Assembly (NCBI RefSeq): GCF_014303395.1
Contig: NZ_CP060298.1
Span: forward strand, 4,297,001 to 4,361,000
Direction of reading: 5' to 3'
Length of the DNA stretch: 64,000 nt
From: Nakamurella sp. PAMC28650
GTDB taxonomy: Bacteria; Actinomycetota; Actinomycetes; Mycobacteriales; Nakamurellaceae
Position numbers and translations under genes: made by a program. Numbering within the stretch: position 1 is the stretch's first letter; the number at the start of each line of letters is the position of its first letter. The notes below the pieces were generated by a model. It searched no databases, was not told the origin of the DNA, and saw only the letters and a program-made list of their open reading frames with translations. Positions 17,123 through 25,188 of this stretch are shown here, piece after piece.

Positions 17123-18232
17123 CTACAACCTCGCGAGTCTCTTGAATTCGGCCTGGTCGTGCGCCAGGTCGAGCGCGGTCTGCTTGCTGATCAGCTGTTC
17201 CATGAAGCTGTTGGCCAGGCTCTGGTCGAAGGTGACCATCCCGAGTTCGCCGGATGATTGGATGACCGTCGGGATCTGGTAGGTCTTCGCCTCGCGGATC
17301 AGGTTGCGGATCGCTGGGCTGACCACCATCACCTCGGTGATCACCACCCGACCGTTGCTGTCCTTGCGCGGTGCCAACGCCTGCGTCACGACACCCTGCA
17401 GGCAGTTGGCCAGCTGGGCCCTGATCTGGCTCTGCTGGTGCGCCGGGAAGATGTCGATCAACCGGTCGATGGTCTGCGCCGCCGACTGGGTGTGCAGGGT
17501 GGCCAGCACGAGGTGACCGGTCTCGGCCGCGGTGACGGCCACCGAGGTGGTCTCCAGGTCACGCAGCTCCCCGACCAGGATGATGTCCGGATCCTGGCGG
17601 AGCACGTGCTTGAGAGCGATGCTGAAGTCGGCGGTGTCGACTCCGACCTCGCGTTGGTTGACCACGCACCGCTGGTGGCGGTGCACGTACTCGATCGGAT
17701 CCTCGATCGTCATGATGTGGCCGGCCCGCGTGCGATTGGCGACGTCCAGCAGGGAGGCCATCGTCGTCGACTTGCCGGAACCCGTCGGGCCGGTGATCAG
17801 CACCAGACCGCGGGGCAGGTGGGCGAACCGCTCGATCGAGAGCGGCAGCCCCAGGTTCTCCAACTTCGGGATCGAGTGCGGGATGGTCCGGAACGCCGCG
17901 CCCACCGACCCGCGCTGGCGGTAGACGTTCAGCCGGAACCTGCTGACACCGGCCACCCCGTAGGCGGTGTCCATCTCGTGGTCGCGTGCGAATCGTTGCC
18001 ACTGCTCGTCATTCAGTGCCGCGCGCACGAACCGTTGGGTGTCCTCCGGCGTCAGGATCGGCCATCCCGCCAGCGGCGTCAACGACCCGTGGAGCCGCAC
18101 ACAGGGTGCGATGCCCACCGTCAGGTGGAGGTCCGAACCACCCATCGTGACCGTCTGGGTCAGCAACTGGTCCAGCACCGCCGGGCTGTCCAGCGTGGCG
18201 GGGGCCGGCTCCGCGATCATTGTCTGGTTCAT
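17123..18232 (-). CDS. pilT: Pilus retraction ATPase PilT
   Basis: A 369-residue hexameric secretion ATPase. The N-terminal PAS-like domain has GGSDLHLTVG (31-40). The C-terminal RecA-like domain has Walker A ITGPTGSGKST (around 146-156), the Asp box TIEDPIEYVH, Walker B DIILVGELRDLETT and the His box ATLHTQSAAQTIDRLID. The AIRNLIREAKTYQIPTVIQ segment near the C-terminus is the PilT signature that separates it from PilB. PilT powers filament retraction and so twitching motility and DNA uptake. It lies between pilB (66-base gap) and pilC in the operon. Confidence 0.95.
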   Translation of the reverse strand: MNQTMIAEPAPATLDSPAVLDQLLTQTVTMGGSDLHLTVGIAPCVRLHGSLTPLAGWPILTPEDTQRFVRAALNDEQWQRFARDHEMDTAYGVAGVSRFRLNVYRQRGSVGAAFRTIPHSIPKLENLGLPLSIERFAHLPRGLVLITGPTGSGKSTTMASLLDVANRTRAGHIMTIEDPIEYVHRHQRCVVNQREVGVDTADFSIALKHVLRQDPDIILVGELRDLETTSVAVTAAETGHLVLATLHTQSAAQTIDRLIDIFPAHQQSQIRAQLANCLQGVVTQALAPRKDSNGRVVITEVMVVSPAIRNLIREAKTYQIPTVIQSSGELGMVTFDQSLANSFMEQLISKQTALDLAHDQAEFKRLARL

Positions 18233-18299
18233 TGCATCCGTTCGATTCTGGAAGGTCGTGGTGCAAGTCTGGAAATTCCCTGGGGGCAGCCTGGCCGGG

Positions 18300-19970
18300 T
18301 CAGACGGTGACTCGGATGACCTCGTCGAGGGTGGTGTGGCCCAGGGCGGCCTTGCGCAGACCGTCGTCCCGCAGCGTCACCATGCCGGCGCCGGTGGCGA
18401 CCTTCCGGATGTCGCTGGCCGACGCCCGATCCGACGCGAGGTGCTCGATCTCCTCGCTGATCGGCATCACCTCGGTAATCGCCATCCGCCCTCGGAACCC
18501 GGTCTGGCCGCAGTTGCGGCAGCCGACGGGACGCCAGAGCAGCTTGGGCGGATCCATCGTCCGGCTGGGCCAGTTGAGCGGCTGCTCCCCCGTCCCGCTG
18601 GGCACGTAGCTGGTCTTGCACCACTCGCAGAGTCGGCGCGCAAGTCGTTGGGCCAGAACGCAATCCAGGGCGGAGCCGACCAGGAAGGGTTCGATCCCCA
18701 TCTCGATCAGACGTGTCACGGCGCTCGGCGCATCGTTGGTGTGCAGGGTCGACAGGACGAGGTGACCGGTGAGTGCGGACTCGACCGCGAGCTGGGCGGT
18801 GGTCCGGTCGCGGACCTCACCGATCATGATGACGTCGGGGTCGGATCGCAGGATGGCCGGCAGGACGGCCGCGAACGTCAACCCCGCCTTGTGGTTCACC
18901 TGGACCTGGTTGATCCCGTCCAGGCGGTACTCCACCGGATCCTCCACGGTGATGATGTTGACCGTCGGCAGGCTGATCTCGGCCAGCGTCGCGTACAGCG
19001 TGGTCGACTTGCCCGATCCGGTCGGGCCGGTGACGAGCACCATGCCGTGCGGTTTGTGGAACGAGGTGGAGAAGCGGGTGTAGTTGTCGTCGGTGAAGCC
19101 CAGCTTCTTCAGTTCCAGTTCGATGCCGCTGGTGTCGAGCACCCGCAGGACCACTTTCTCGCCCCAGACCGTCGGCAGGGTCGCGGTCCGCAGATCCACG
19201 TTGTGCGAATTCAGCCGGACGGTGATCCGGCCGTTCTGCGGCAGTCGTCGTTCGGTGATGTCGACGTTGGACATGATCTTCAGACGGGAGACCAACGCGG
19301 ACTGCACACCGCGCGGCACCTTGTCGATCTCGTGCAGCACACCGTCGATCCGGAACCTGACCCGCATGTCGGTCTCGGTGGGCTCCAGATGCAGGTCGGA
19401 GGCACGACTTTGGATGGCCTGCTCGATGAGGGAGTTCACGTACCGGACGACCGGTCCGTCGTCGCCCAGCGACGTCAGGTTGGAGACGTTGGATTCTTCC
19501 TCGAGCTGCGCCGAGGCGCCGACGGCGCCGAGATCGCTGTCGTTACGCTTGACCCGGTCGATCAGCTTGCGCAGTTCGCTCCGGGCGGCGACCACCGGAC
19601 GGATGACCATGCCGGTCGCGGCCCGGATGTCGTCCAGCGCAACGACATCGTCGGGATCGCTGATGGCCACGACCAACTCGTTGCCGATGATCGAGATGCC
19701 GACCAACCGGTGACGCTGCACCATGGACAGCGGAATCTTCGCGGCCGCCACCGCGTCGACGGGATATCCGATCAGGTCGACGCTGCTGATGCCGTGGGCG
19801 TCGGCCAACGCCTCGGCCAGTTCGAACTCGGTGACGACGGAGTCGTTGATCAGCACATCGCGGATCGATCGCCCGGTGCGCTCGCTCTCCAGTGCAGCTT
19901 CCTCGACCGCGGCGGCATCCACCCCACGGCGGGTCAGCGCGTCGAGCAGGGGGCGGTACGTCTGATACAT
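18300..19970 (-). CDS. pilB: Pilus extension ATPase PilB
   Basis: A 556-residue GspE/PilB family ATPase. The N-terminal MshEN-type domain is visible: RSIRDVLINDSVVTEFELAEALA and PLSMVQRHRLVGISI. MshEN domains of some homologues bind cyclic di-GMP, which is notable given the four GGDEF proteins nearby. The catalytic part has SRASDLHLEPTE, Walker A VTGPTGSGKST, Asp box ITVEDPVEYRLDG, Walker B DVIMIGEVRDRTTAQ and His box STLHTNDAPSAV. A zinc module LCEWC with CRNCGQTGFRGR follows. ATG 19970 is preceded by AGGGAG at a spacing of four bases. It is the first gene of the pilus operon. Confidence 0.95.
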   Translation of the reverse strand: MYQTYRPLLDALTRRGVDAAAVEEAALESERTGRSIRDVLINDSVVTEFELAEALADAHGISSVDLIGYPVDAVAAAKIPLSMVQRHRLVGISIIGNELVVAISDPDDVVALDDIRAATGMVIRPVVAARSELRKLIDRVKRNDSDLGAVGASAQLEEESNVSNLTSLGDDGPVVRYVNSLIEQAIQSRASDLHLEPTETDMRVRFRIDGVLHEIDKVPRGVQSALVSRLKIMSNVDITERRLPQNGRITVRLNSHNVDLRTATLPTVWGEKVVLRVLDTSGIELELKKLGFTDDNYTRFSTSFHKPHGMVLVTGPTGSGKSTTLYATLAEISLPTVNIITVEDPVEYRLDGINQVQVNHKAGLTFAAVLPAILRSDPDVIMIGEVRDRTTAQLAVESALTGHLVLSTLHTNDAPSAVTRLIEMGIEPFLVGSALDCVLAQRLARRLCEWCKTSYVPSGTGEQPLNWPSRTMDPPKLLWRPVGCRNCGQTGFRGRMAITEVMPISEEIEHLASDRASASDIRKVATGAGMVTLRDDGLRKAALGHTTLDEVIRVTV

Positions 19971-20470
19971 GTGTCTCCCTCCCACCCGATCGGTTGGTGC
20001 GCCGGACGAACCACCCGGTCGGCGGGGCAATGGAGCGACCGGTGATATTGGCCATCACCGGTCCGAACCGGGATGAGTGCCTTGACGATTGGAATCGTAA
20101 GCGCCGATGCGCAAAAGTGGTAATGGCCAGGGCGTTTTCATCCGGTCGTGGCCCGGTTCCGAAAAACCCGCCCGGCTGAACCTCGCTGATGGAACTCACA
20201 GTGAGCAAAAGCGATCTTTGGTGTTCCGGTGGGTGGTGATCGCATCACTGCATCGTGCAGGGCGAACGCAGTCTCAGACTCTGCTGGCTTCAACGGATCC
20301 AGCCCTACCGGCGGCGGCGGGGTGCGGCGGCGCAACAGGTTCACGCGTCCGTGGAGTTTCCGGGCCGCAGAAGTCCCGAGTTCACCGGAGAGTGATCAGC
20401 GAGTGCCCGCATTCACGCTCGGACTGATGAAACGCCGGGTAATCGACGGGGGAGGGTCAACCCGCAGTTG
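19971..20470. other. Leader of the pilus operon and unassigned intergenic DNA
   Basis: About 500 bases upstream of pilB and downstream of a same-strand hypothetical gene. It holds the 25-bp inverted repeat at 20038-20062 and a smaller symmetric element CTCAC-A-GTGAG at 20195-20205. I see no supported gene. The operon promoter should be here or upstream of the hypothetical gene. Confidence 0.5.
20038..20062. promoter_or_regulatory. Perfect 9-7-9 inverted repeat in front of pilB
   Basis: ACCGGTGAT and ATCACCGGT flank a 7-base spacer and are exact reverse complements. The element ends 68 bases upstream of the pilB start codon, a good position for an operator controlling the whole pilus operon. 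A leader RNA hairpin is the other reading. Confidence 0.6.
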
Positions 20471-20938
20471 CTACAGAGCCGGGGGCATATCCATTGCCGC
20501 CATGGTCCATTCATACTGGGCCAACCGTCCCATCGGACGGCTCGGCGGCAACGTCCTGGGCGGCATCGGCGGGGCGGTGGTGGCCGGGATGGACGACCGC
20601 CGGACCTGCACCGTCATCCCCGGCAGCATTTCGATGAACCGGCCGGCCAGCTGTCCAGCCAGTCGTTGATCGGAGACCAACGACATTCCCTGCTCGGAGA
20701 TGCTGATCAGCCGCGCCGCCGCGATGACCGTGCCGACGTGGACCAGCACCACCGGAAGGCCCGCCGGCCCGGCCGCCTGGAGGGCGCCGGTGAGGTGACG
20801 CCGACCGGAATGCCGGCCCATCAGCATGGTCCCCAGCCGTTGTTGCACCGCTACCGGATCGTGCACCGGCCATGCCGGCCCCCTGGGAGGCACTCGCACG
20901 TAGGCGATCACACTCTCCGGGGCCTGCTGGTCTGTCAT
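20471..20938 (-). CDS. Hypothetical protein
   Basis: A 155-residue frame with strong third-position GC and a ribosome binding site (AGGAG nine bases before ATG 20938). I do not recognise the family. The visible parts are VIAYVRVPPRGPAWPVHDPV near the N-terminus, a hydrophobic central segment (GLPVVLVHVGTVIAAARLISI), and a proline/methionine-rich C-terminus. No signal peptide or enzyme motif is seen. It lies upstream of pilB on the same strand, behind an array of symmetric DNA elements, so it could be a regulator or accessory protein, but nothing in the sequence proves that. Confidence 0.5.
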   Translation of the reverse strand: MTDQQAPESVIAYVRVPPRGPAWPVHDPVAVQQRLGTMLMGRHSGRRHLTGALQAAGPAGLPVVLVHVGTVIAAARLISISEQGMSLVSDQRLAGQLAGRFIEMLPGMTVQVRRSSIPATTAPPMPPRTLPPSRPMGRLAQYEWTMAAMDMPPAL

Positions 20939-20989
20939 CTGCTGCGTCTCCTCACTCGCTGATCACCATCGAGATGGACCCAACGCTCA

Positions 20990-21087
20990 GGCGTAGTGGA
21001 CCACCCGTTGACTACGCCGTATGGTCGCGTGATGACTACGCCGTACGGTCACGCTTTGGTACAGCTTGTCACACTAACGGTGACCGT
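20990..21087. promoter_or_regulatory. Array of symmetric elements upstream of the hypothetical gene
   Basis: GGCGTAGT (20990-20997) faces ACTACGCC (21011-21018), an exact inverted repeat, and ACTACGCC recurs at 21035-21042. The 20-mers at 21010-21029 and 21034-21053 are direct repeats with two mismatches, 24 bases apart. ACGGTCAC (21045-21052) faces GTGACCGT (21080-21087). Such clustering just upstream of a start codon (20938, minus) suggests cooperative regulator binding. Confidence 0.5.
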
Positions 21088-21133
21088 TTGTGAAAGCGAC
21101 ACACCCACCGTGTACGAGTCGCTCGACAACTCG

Positions 21134-22068
21134 TCAGGCAGGCGGAAAGGCGTTGGCCAACAGGCGATGCAGGGCGACAACCCCGGCGGGCTCCAGGGTC
21201 CCGGTGGTGCCCACCAGTTTCTGGACCAGACGTGGCCACAGTACGTCGAACCCTCTGACCCGGAACGAACCTCCGATCAGGGGCCAGTCGGCGTCGAGGA
21301 AGCAGAGCACCCCGCGAACTCCGATTGCTGCCGAATCGCCCTTCGCCAGCGCCGCCCTGACCAGGTCGACCTGTTTGGCCACGCCGTCGAGCAGGGCACT
21401 CCGGTCCCGCCCCCGATGAAGAGCTTTTCGACACGGGGACGTAGCAGGCCGCCCTCCACCCGTCGTTCAGGTCGCTTGCCTCGGTAGCGCTTGGCGTCCA
21501 AAACGAAGACTCCGCCCGGCCCGACCGCCAGATGGTCGATGTTGGCCCTGGAACCAGGGATTCGTCGATCGTGCAGGACAAGCACTCCTGCTCCCTCCAG
21601 TGCGTCCAGAGTGCGGCCGAGTTGCTGCTCGCCGATGGCGCCAGTGCGCCAGACCCGGGTGGAGGTCGGTTCGTCCGTCACCGCGAGGATGATTTTGCCC
21701 AGTCGAGGATGGGCGTCGCGGATTCGCCCTTCCCGCAGTTGCTTCCGCCGCTCGTATTCCCGCAGCGCCGAGGCCCCCGCCGTTCCGACCGCCGGCGGCG
21801 GCGGCGAGTCCAAGGGCCGCGCGGGGGCGGGACCGGCCAGTACTGGAGCGATGGCCACCGCGGGAATGGCCGGCGACTGTTTTGATGTCGCTGTCGACGC
21901 ACTGGCGCAGGGGATGCACATCACGCTCTTGCGGACGCGGTCGTACATGGCCGGATCCCCGGCCGCCTGAGCGGTGGCGCAGGAGGAGCAAATGCCTGCA
22001 TAACGCAACTTCATCTTCTTCACCGAGGATGTCTGCCCGGGATTTGTGATCAATTCGTCGTCCGTCAT
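21134..22068 (-). pseudogene. NERD-domain protein interrupted by a one-base frameshift
   Basis: The upstream frame encodes a zinc-ribbon-like start (CSSCATAQ and CIPC, a CxxC pair on each side of a loop), a proline-rich linker, and a NERD nuclease-related domain. The NERD part runs GAIGEQQLGRTLDAL, SRANIDHLAVGPGGVFVLDAKRYRGK, RVEKLFIGG. NERD resembles restriction-enzyme-like nucleases, with the Asp and D-x-K (LDAK) as likely catalytic residues. At about 21406-21414 the frame breaks. The conserved continuation (VAKQVDLVRAAL, GVLCFLDADWPLIGG, LHRLLANAFPPA) lies in the next frame and ends at 21134. One missing base in the run GGGGGCGGGACC explains it. The start is ATG 22068 or the later MKLRYAG ATG at 22014. 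It may be a sequencing error; otherwise the last third is lost. Confidence 0.75.
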
Positions 22069-22451
22069 GTCCCGGCAAGTTACCCGCCGCACCGCCGCGC
22101 CGATGCCGGGTCCTCAGAGGACCGGCTGCAACTCCACGATTAACAGCGAGACCTTGCGACTCGGCCTTCACGGAGCGTCAGCACTGACCGAGCCTCTGAA
22201 CTGGAACGATCACCCAGGGTGATCGATTCGCGTGATCTTCCCTCTGCCGAATGAAATGACCGGAGAAACGGGTGAGACGGTGAGATGGCCGGTAGCTGAC
22301 ACCGTACGTTGTCCCTGCAGGGGTCCGGCTTGGAGTCCATCGGCTCCGTGGACGTGCACCGACTCCCGCAGAACGCCAAGCGGGCCACGCACCGACGAAT
22401 TGGCAGCCTCGGATCTCGGCGGCTGCGCCGACAGGTACAGGAGAAATCAGC
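22069..22451. other. Divergent intergenic region between NERD gene and M15 peptidase gene
   Basis: About 380 bases hold promoters in both directions. The only clear structure is the 17-bp palindrome at 22208-22224. No gene is supported here. Confidence 0.5.
22208..22224. promoter_or_regulatory. Perfect 8-1-8 palindrome, candidate operator
   Basis: GATCACCC-A-GGGTGATC is an exact palindrome between the divergent NERD and M15 peptidase genes, about 230 bases before the latter start. The form fits a dimeric repressor site. No regulator gene is adjacent. Confidence 0.5.
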
Positions 22452-23552
22452 ATGGAATCCCAGAACAGATCCAGTCTGAACCGACGACGATTGATGCAAT
22501 TGGGAACCCTGTCCCTGGGCGGCGTGCTGGCCGCGTCGGCGACCGCCTATGCAGGGACAGCCCTGCCGGGGCCCGGACAGGACGGGACGCCCCACGGTGA
22601 TCCGCGCCTGCGCACGGGGGCTGCGCGAACGCCGGCCGTCACCAGCAAAGCTGCTGTGGCACAGTCCTACAACGGCTGGCCGGTGGGCACGCCCGCCTCC
22701 GTCATCGGGGTGCAGTCGTACTACGTGACGGACACCTCCATCGCCCTCCCGGTTCGTTCGGGCGACGTGGCGTGGGTGCTCATGTACGTCGCGGCACGGT
22801 TCAACGCCGAGGTCGAGAAGTTGCGGCCCGGTCAGGACTGGGGATACGACTACCGCGTCGACGTGAACAACCGGAAGTGGTGGTCCTGCCACGCCTCCGG
22901 GACCGCGGTGGATTTCAACGCCGTCCTGCACCCGAATGGTGCCAAGGGCACGTTCACATCCCTCCAGGTCAAGAGAATTCGAAACATCCTGGCGGATTGC
23001 CAAGGGGTCGTCTACTGGGGCGGCGACTTCTCGGGCGTTCCCGACGAGATGCACTTCGAGATCAACGTGCCCCCTGGCGATCCCCGGCTCCCTGCGCTCG
23101 TCGCGCAGATCCGGGGAGTCGTGCCCCCTCCCCCGCACCCGCCCGTCATCACCCACCCGACCCGGGTGATCTCACTGCGCGCCGGGGTCAACCAGCGTTT
23201 CGTCACCGCCGATCTGCGCAGTGCCCTTCCGCTGATCGCGGACCGTGCGGTCGTCGGCGGCTCCGAACAGTTCGAGGTCGTGACCATCGACGCCGGCCAC
23301 GTCGCCCTGCGGGCCCGTGCCAACAACCGCTTCGTCTGCGCCGAACACGCCGGTGCCTCGGCCCTGATCGCCAACCGCGACCGGGTCGGCCGATGGGAGA
23401 CATTCACCATCGTGTCCAACCCCGATCGAACGGTGTCGCTACAATCGGCCGTCAACGGCCGTTTCGTCACCGCCGAGTACCGCGGCGCCGGAGCCCTGAT
23501 CGCCAACCGGACGGCCGTCGGCAGCTGGGAGAAGTTCACCATCACCGGGTAG
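22452..23552 (+). CDS. Tat-exported M15 peptidase with fascin-like beta-trefoil tail
   Basis: A 366-residue secreted protein. The signal NRRRLMQLGTLSLGGVLAASA carries an RR pair followed by a hydrophobic core, a Tat-like pattern. The catalytic domain is M15 (D-Ala-D-Ala carboxypeptidase/L-Ala-D-Glu endopeptidase type). The zinc ligands are His147 and Asp154 in CHASGTAVDFNA and His201 in PDEMHFEI, with Glu199/Asp198 as general base. After a proline linker (VPPPPHPP) there are repeated units with NQRFVTADLRSALPLIADR, NNRFVCAEHAGASALIANR and NGRFVTAEYRGAGALIANR, which is the fascin/actin-crosslinking beta-trefoil pattern seen in bacterial carbohydrate-binding modules. It probably trims peptidoglycan outside the membrane. 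AGGAG lies eight bases before ATG 22452. Confidence 0.88.
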   Translation: MESQNRSSLNRRRLMQLGTLSLGGVLAASATAYAGTALPGPGQDGTPHGDPRLRTGAARTPAVTSKAAVAQSYNGWPVGTPASVIGVQSYYVTDTSIALPVRSGDVAWVLMYVAARFNAEVEKLRPGQDWGYDYRVDVNNRKWWSCHASGTAVDFNAVLHPNGAKGTFTSLQVKRIRNILADCQGVVYWGGDFSGVPDEMHFEINVPPGDPRLPALVAQIRGVVPPPPHPPVITHPTRVISLRAGVNQRFVTADLRSALPLIADRAVVGGSEQFEVVTIDAGHVALRARANNRFVCAEHAGASALIANRDRVGRWETFTIVSNPDRTVSLQSAVNGRFVTAEYRGAGALIANRTAVGSWEKFTITG

Positions 23553-23688
23553 GTGCCTCTGACGGGCAGGCCACCATCCGGCCTCCCGGTTGCTACCATC
23601 GGTCATCGAGGGACTACCGGCGGTTGATGTGAGTCCCTCCCGGGCTCAACCGCCAACCTTTGGCCCGACCGAACGACGGAGCAGGCCG

Positions 23689-25188
23689 ATGAGCCCGAGC
23701 ACCGAAAACCCGAAGCCGCGGCCCAGGACTCCGGCCGTCCGAGCGTTCCCGGTCTACATGACGGCGTCCCTCGTCGGCGTCGTCGCCTATTTTCTGCTAC
23801 CGCAGGCGATGCAGAACGTGTTCTTCATCGTCTCCAATCTCGTTCCGATGACCGTCATCCTGATCGCCAGGCAGCGCCGACGGCTGACCCCTACGGCAGG
23901 CTGGCTGCTGCTGGCCGCCTTTCCCGCCGCGACGGGAATCGGTAACGCCGTGTACTTCGTCAACTCCAACCTCCTTCACGTCGACCCGTTCCCCTCGATC
24001 GGCGATGGCGCCTTCCTCGGCGGCTATGTGTTGTTGGCCGCCGGACTGCTACGTCTGCAACGGGCCCGCACCGCCCGGAGAGATCTGTCCGCCGTCGTGG
24101 ACGCGGCGATCATCACGGTCGGCTTCGCCGCGGCGTCGTGGGTGTTCTTCATGGCCCGACTGCTGCACGATCCGACGTCCCCACTCTCCGAAAGACTCAT
24201 CGCCCTGGGCTATCCCGTGGCCGACGTCCTGATCGTGGCGGTCGCCGCCCGATTCTTCCTCGGATCACGGCGGCGAAGCCCGGTGTTCGGCTGGCTGGCG
24301 GGCCTGGTGGCGATCATGTTGATCGCCGACACCTCGTTCGCCGTCCTGAACCTGTTGGGGCTCTACCACACCGGCCACCCGATCGATGCACTGATCCTCA
24401 CCTACAACCTCGGGTGGGGCGCCATCGCGCTGCATCGCAACGCATTTGATCTGACGTCACCGCCCAGTGTCGCCGAGACCCGGCCCAGTTGGCGACGCCT
24501 GTCGGCCCTCGCCGCCGCGTCGCTGATCGCACCGACGGTCCTGATCGTCCAGGTGATCACCCATCGTCTGCAGGACATCGCGGTGACTGCGGGCGCATCG
24601 GCGCTGCTGTTCCTACTGGTGGTGACCAGGATGGCCGGATTGGTCCGGGCAGTGGAGACGGTGCTGACCCAGCGGCAGGAACTGGAGTCCCAACTGGAAT
24701 ATCGCGCCCAGCACGACGATCTCACCGGGCTGGCCAATCGCCGGAGTTTCACCGAACGCATCGAGCGGGCCATGCGGCACCGTCCCGATGGTGGCGTCCA
24801 GGTCTTGTTCCTGGACCTCGACCGATTCAAGGCCGTCAACGACAGTCTCGGCCACGGGGCCGGCGATCAGCTCCTGGTCGTCATCGCGCGCCGGCTGTCC
24901 GCGGCACTACGGCCGGGTGACACCGCCGCCCGGCTCGGTGGCGACGAATTCGCAGTGCTCCTCGGTGACGAGCCCCTGGACCGATCGCTTGACTCCTTTC
25001 GGACCGAACTCGGTGAGAGCGTCGAGCAGCCGGTTCCGCTGCAAGGTCTGGACCTCCGGATCGCCGCCAGCATCGGCACCGCCATCGCCGAGCCGGGCGA
25101 CACGCTGGAAGATCTGATGCATCGGGCCGACATGGCGATGTACGCGCAGAAGGGCAGGATCGATCGGCGGACCACCGCAGCACCATGA
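23689..25188 (+). CDS. Membrane-bound diguanylate cyclase (GGDEF)
   Basis: A 499-residue protein with about nine hydrophobic segments between residues 20 and 330. It continues into a linker (QRQELESQLEYRAQHD) and a GGDEF domain: DDLTGLANRRSF, LFLDLDRFKAVNDSLGHGAGD and ARLGGDEFAVLL. An RxxD inhibitory site (RPGD) sits five residues before the GGDEF signature, so product inhibition is expected. It makes cyclic di-GMP from two GTP in response to an unknown signal sensed in the membrane. ATG 23689 is preferred over open frame further upstream because the protein-like sequence starts there. The 3' end overlaps the antisense end of the membrane-protein gene by about 320 bases. Confidence 0.9.
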   Translation: MSPSTENPKPRPRTPAVRAFPVYMTASLVGVVAYFLLPQAMQNVFFIVSNLVPMTVILIARQRRRLTPTAGWLLLAAFPAATGIGNAVYFVNSNLLHVDPFPSIGDGAFLGGYVLLAAGLLRLQRARTARRDLSAVVDAAIITVGFAAASWVFFMARLLHDPTSPLSERLIALGYPVADVLIVAVAARFFLGSRRRSPVFGWLAGLVAIMLIADTSFAVLNLLGLYHTGHPIDALILTYNLGWGAIALHRNAFDLTSPPSVAETRPSWRRLSALAAASLIAPTVLIVQVITHRLQDIAVTAGASALLFLLVVTRMAGLVRAVETVLTQRQELESQLEYRAQHDDLTGLANRRSFTERIERAMRHRPDGGVQVLFLDLDRFKAVNDSLGHGAGDQLLVVIARRLSAALRPGDTAARLGGDEFAVLLGDEPLDRSLDSFRTELGESVEQPVPLQGLDLRIAASIGTAIAEPGDTLEDLMHRADMAMYAQKGRIDRRTTAAP

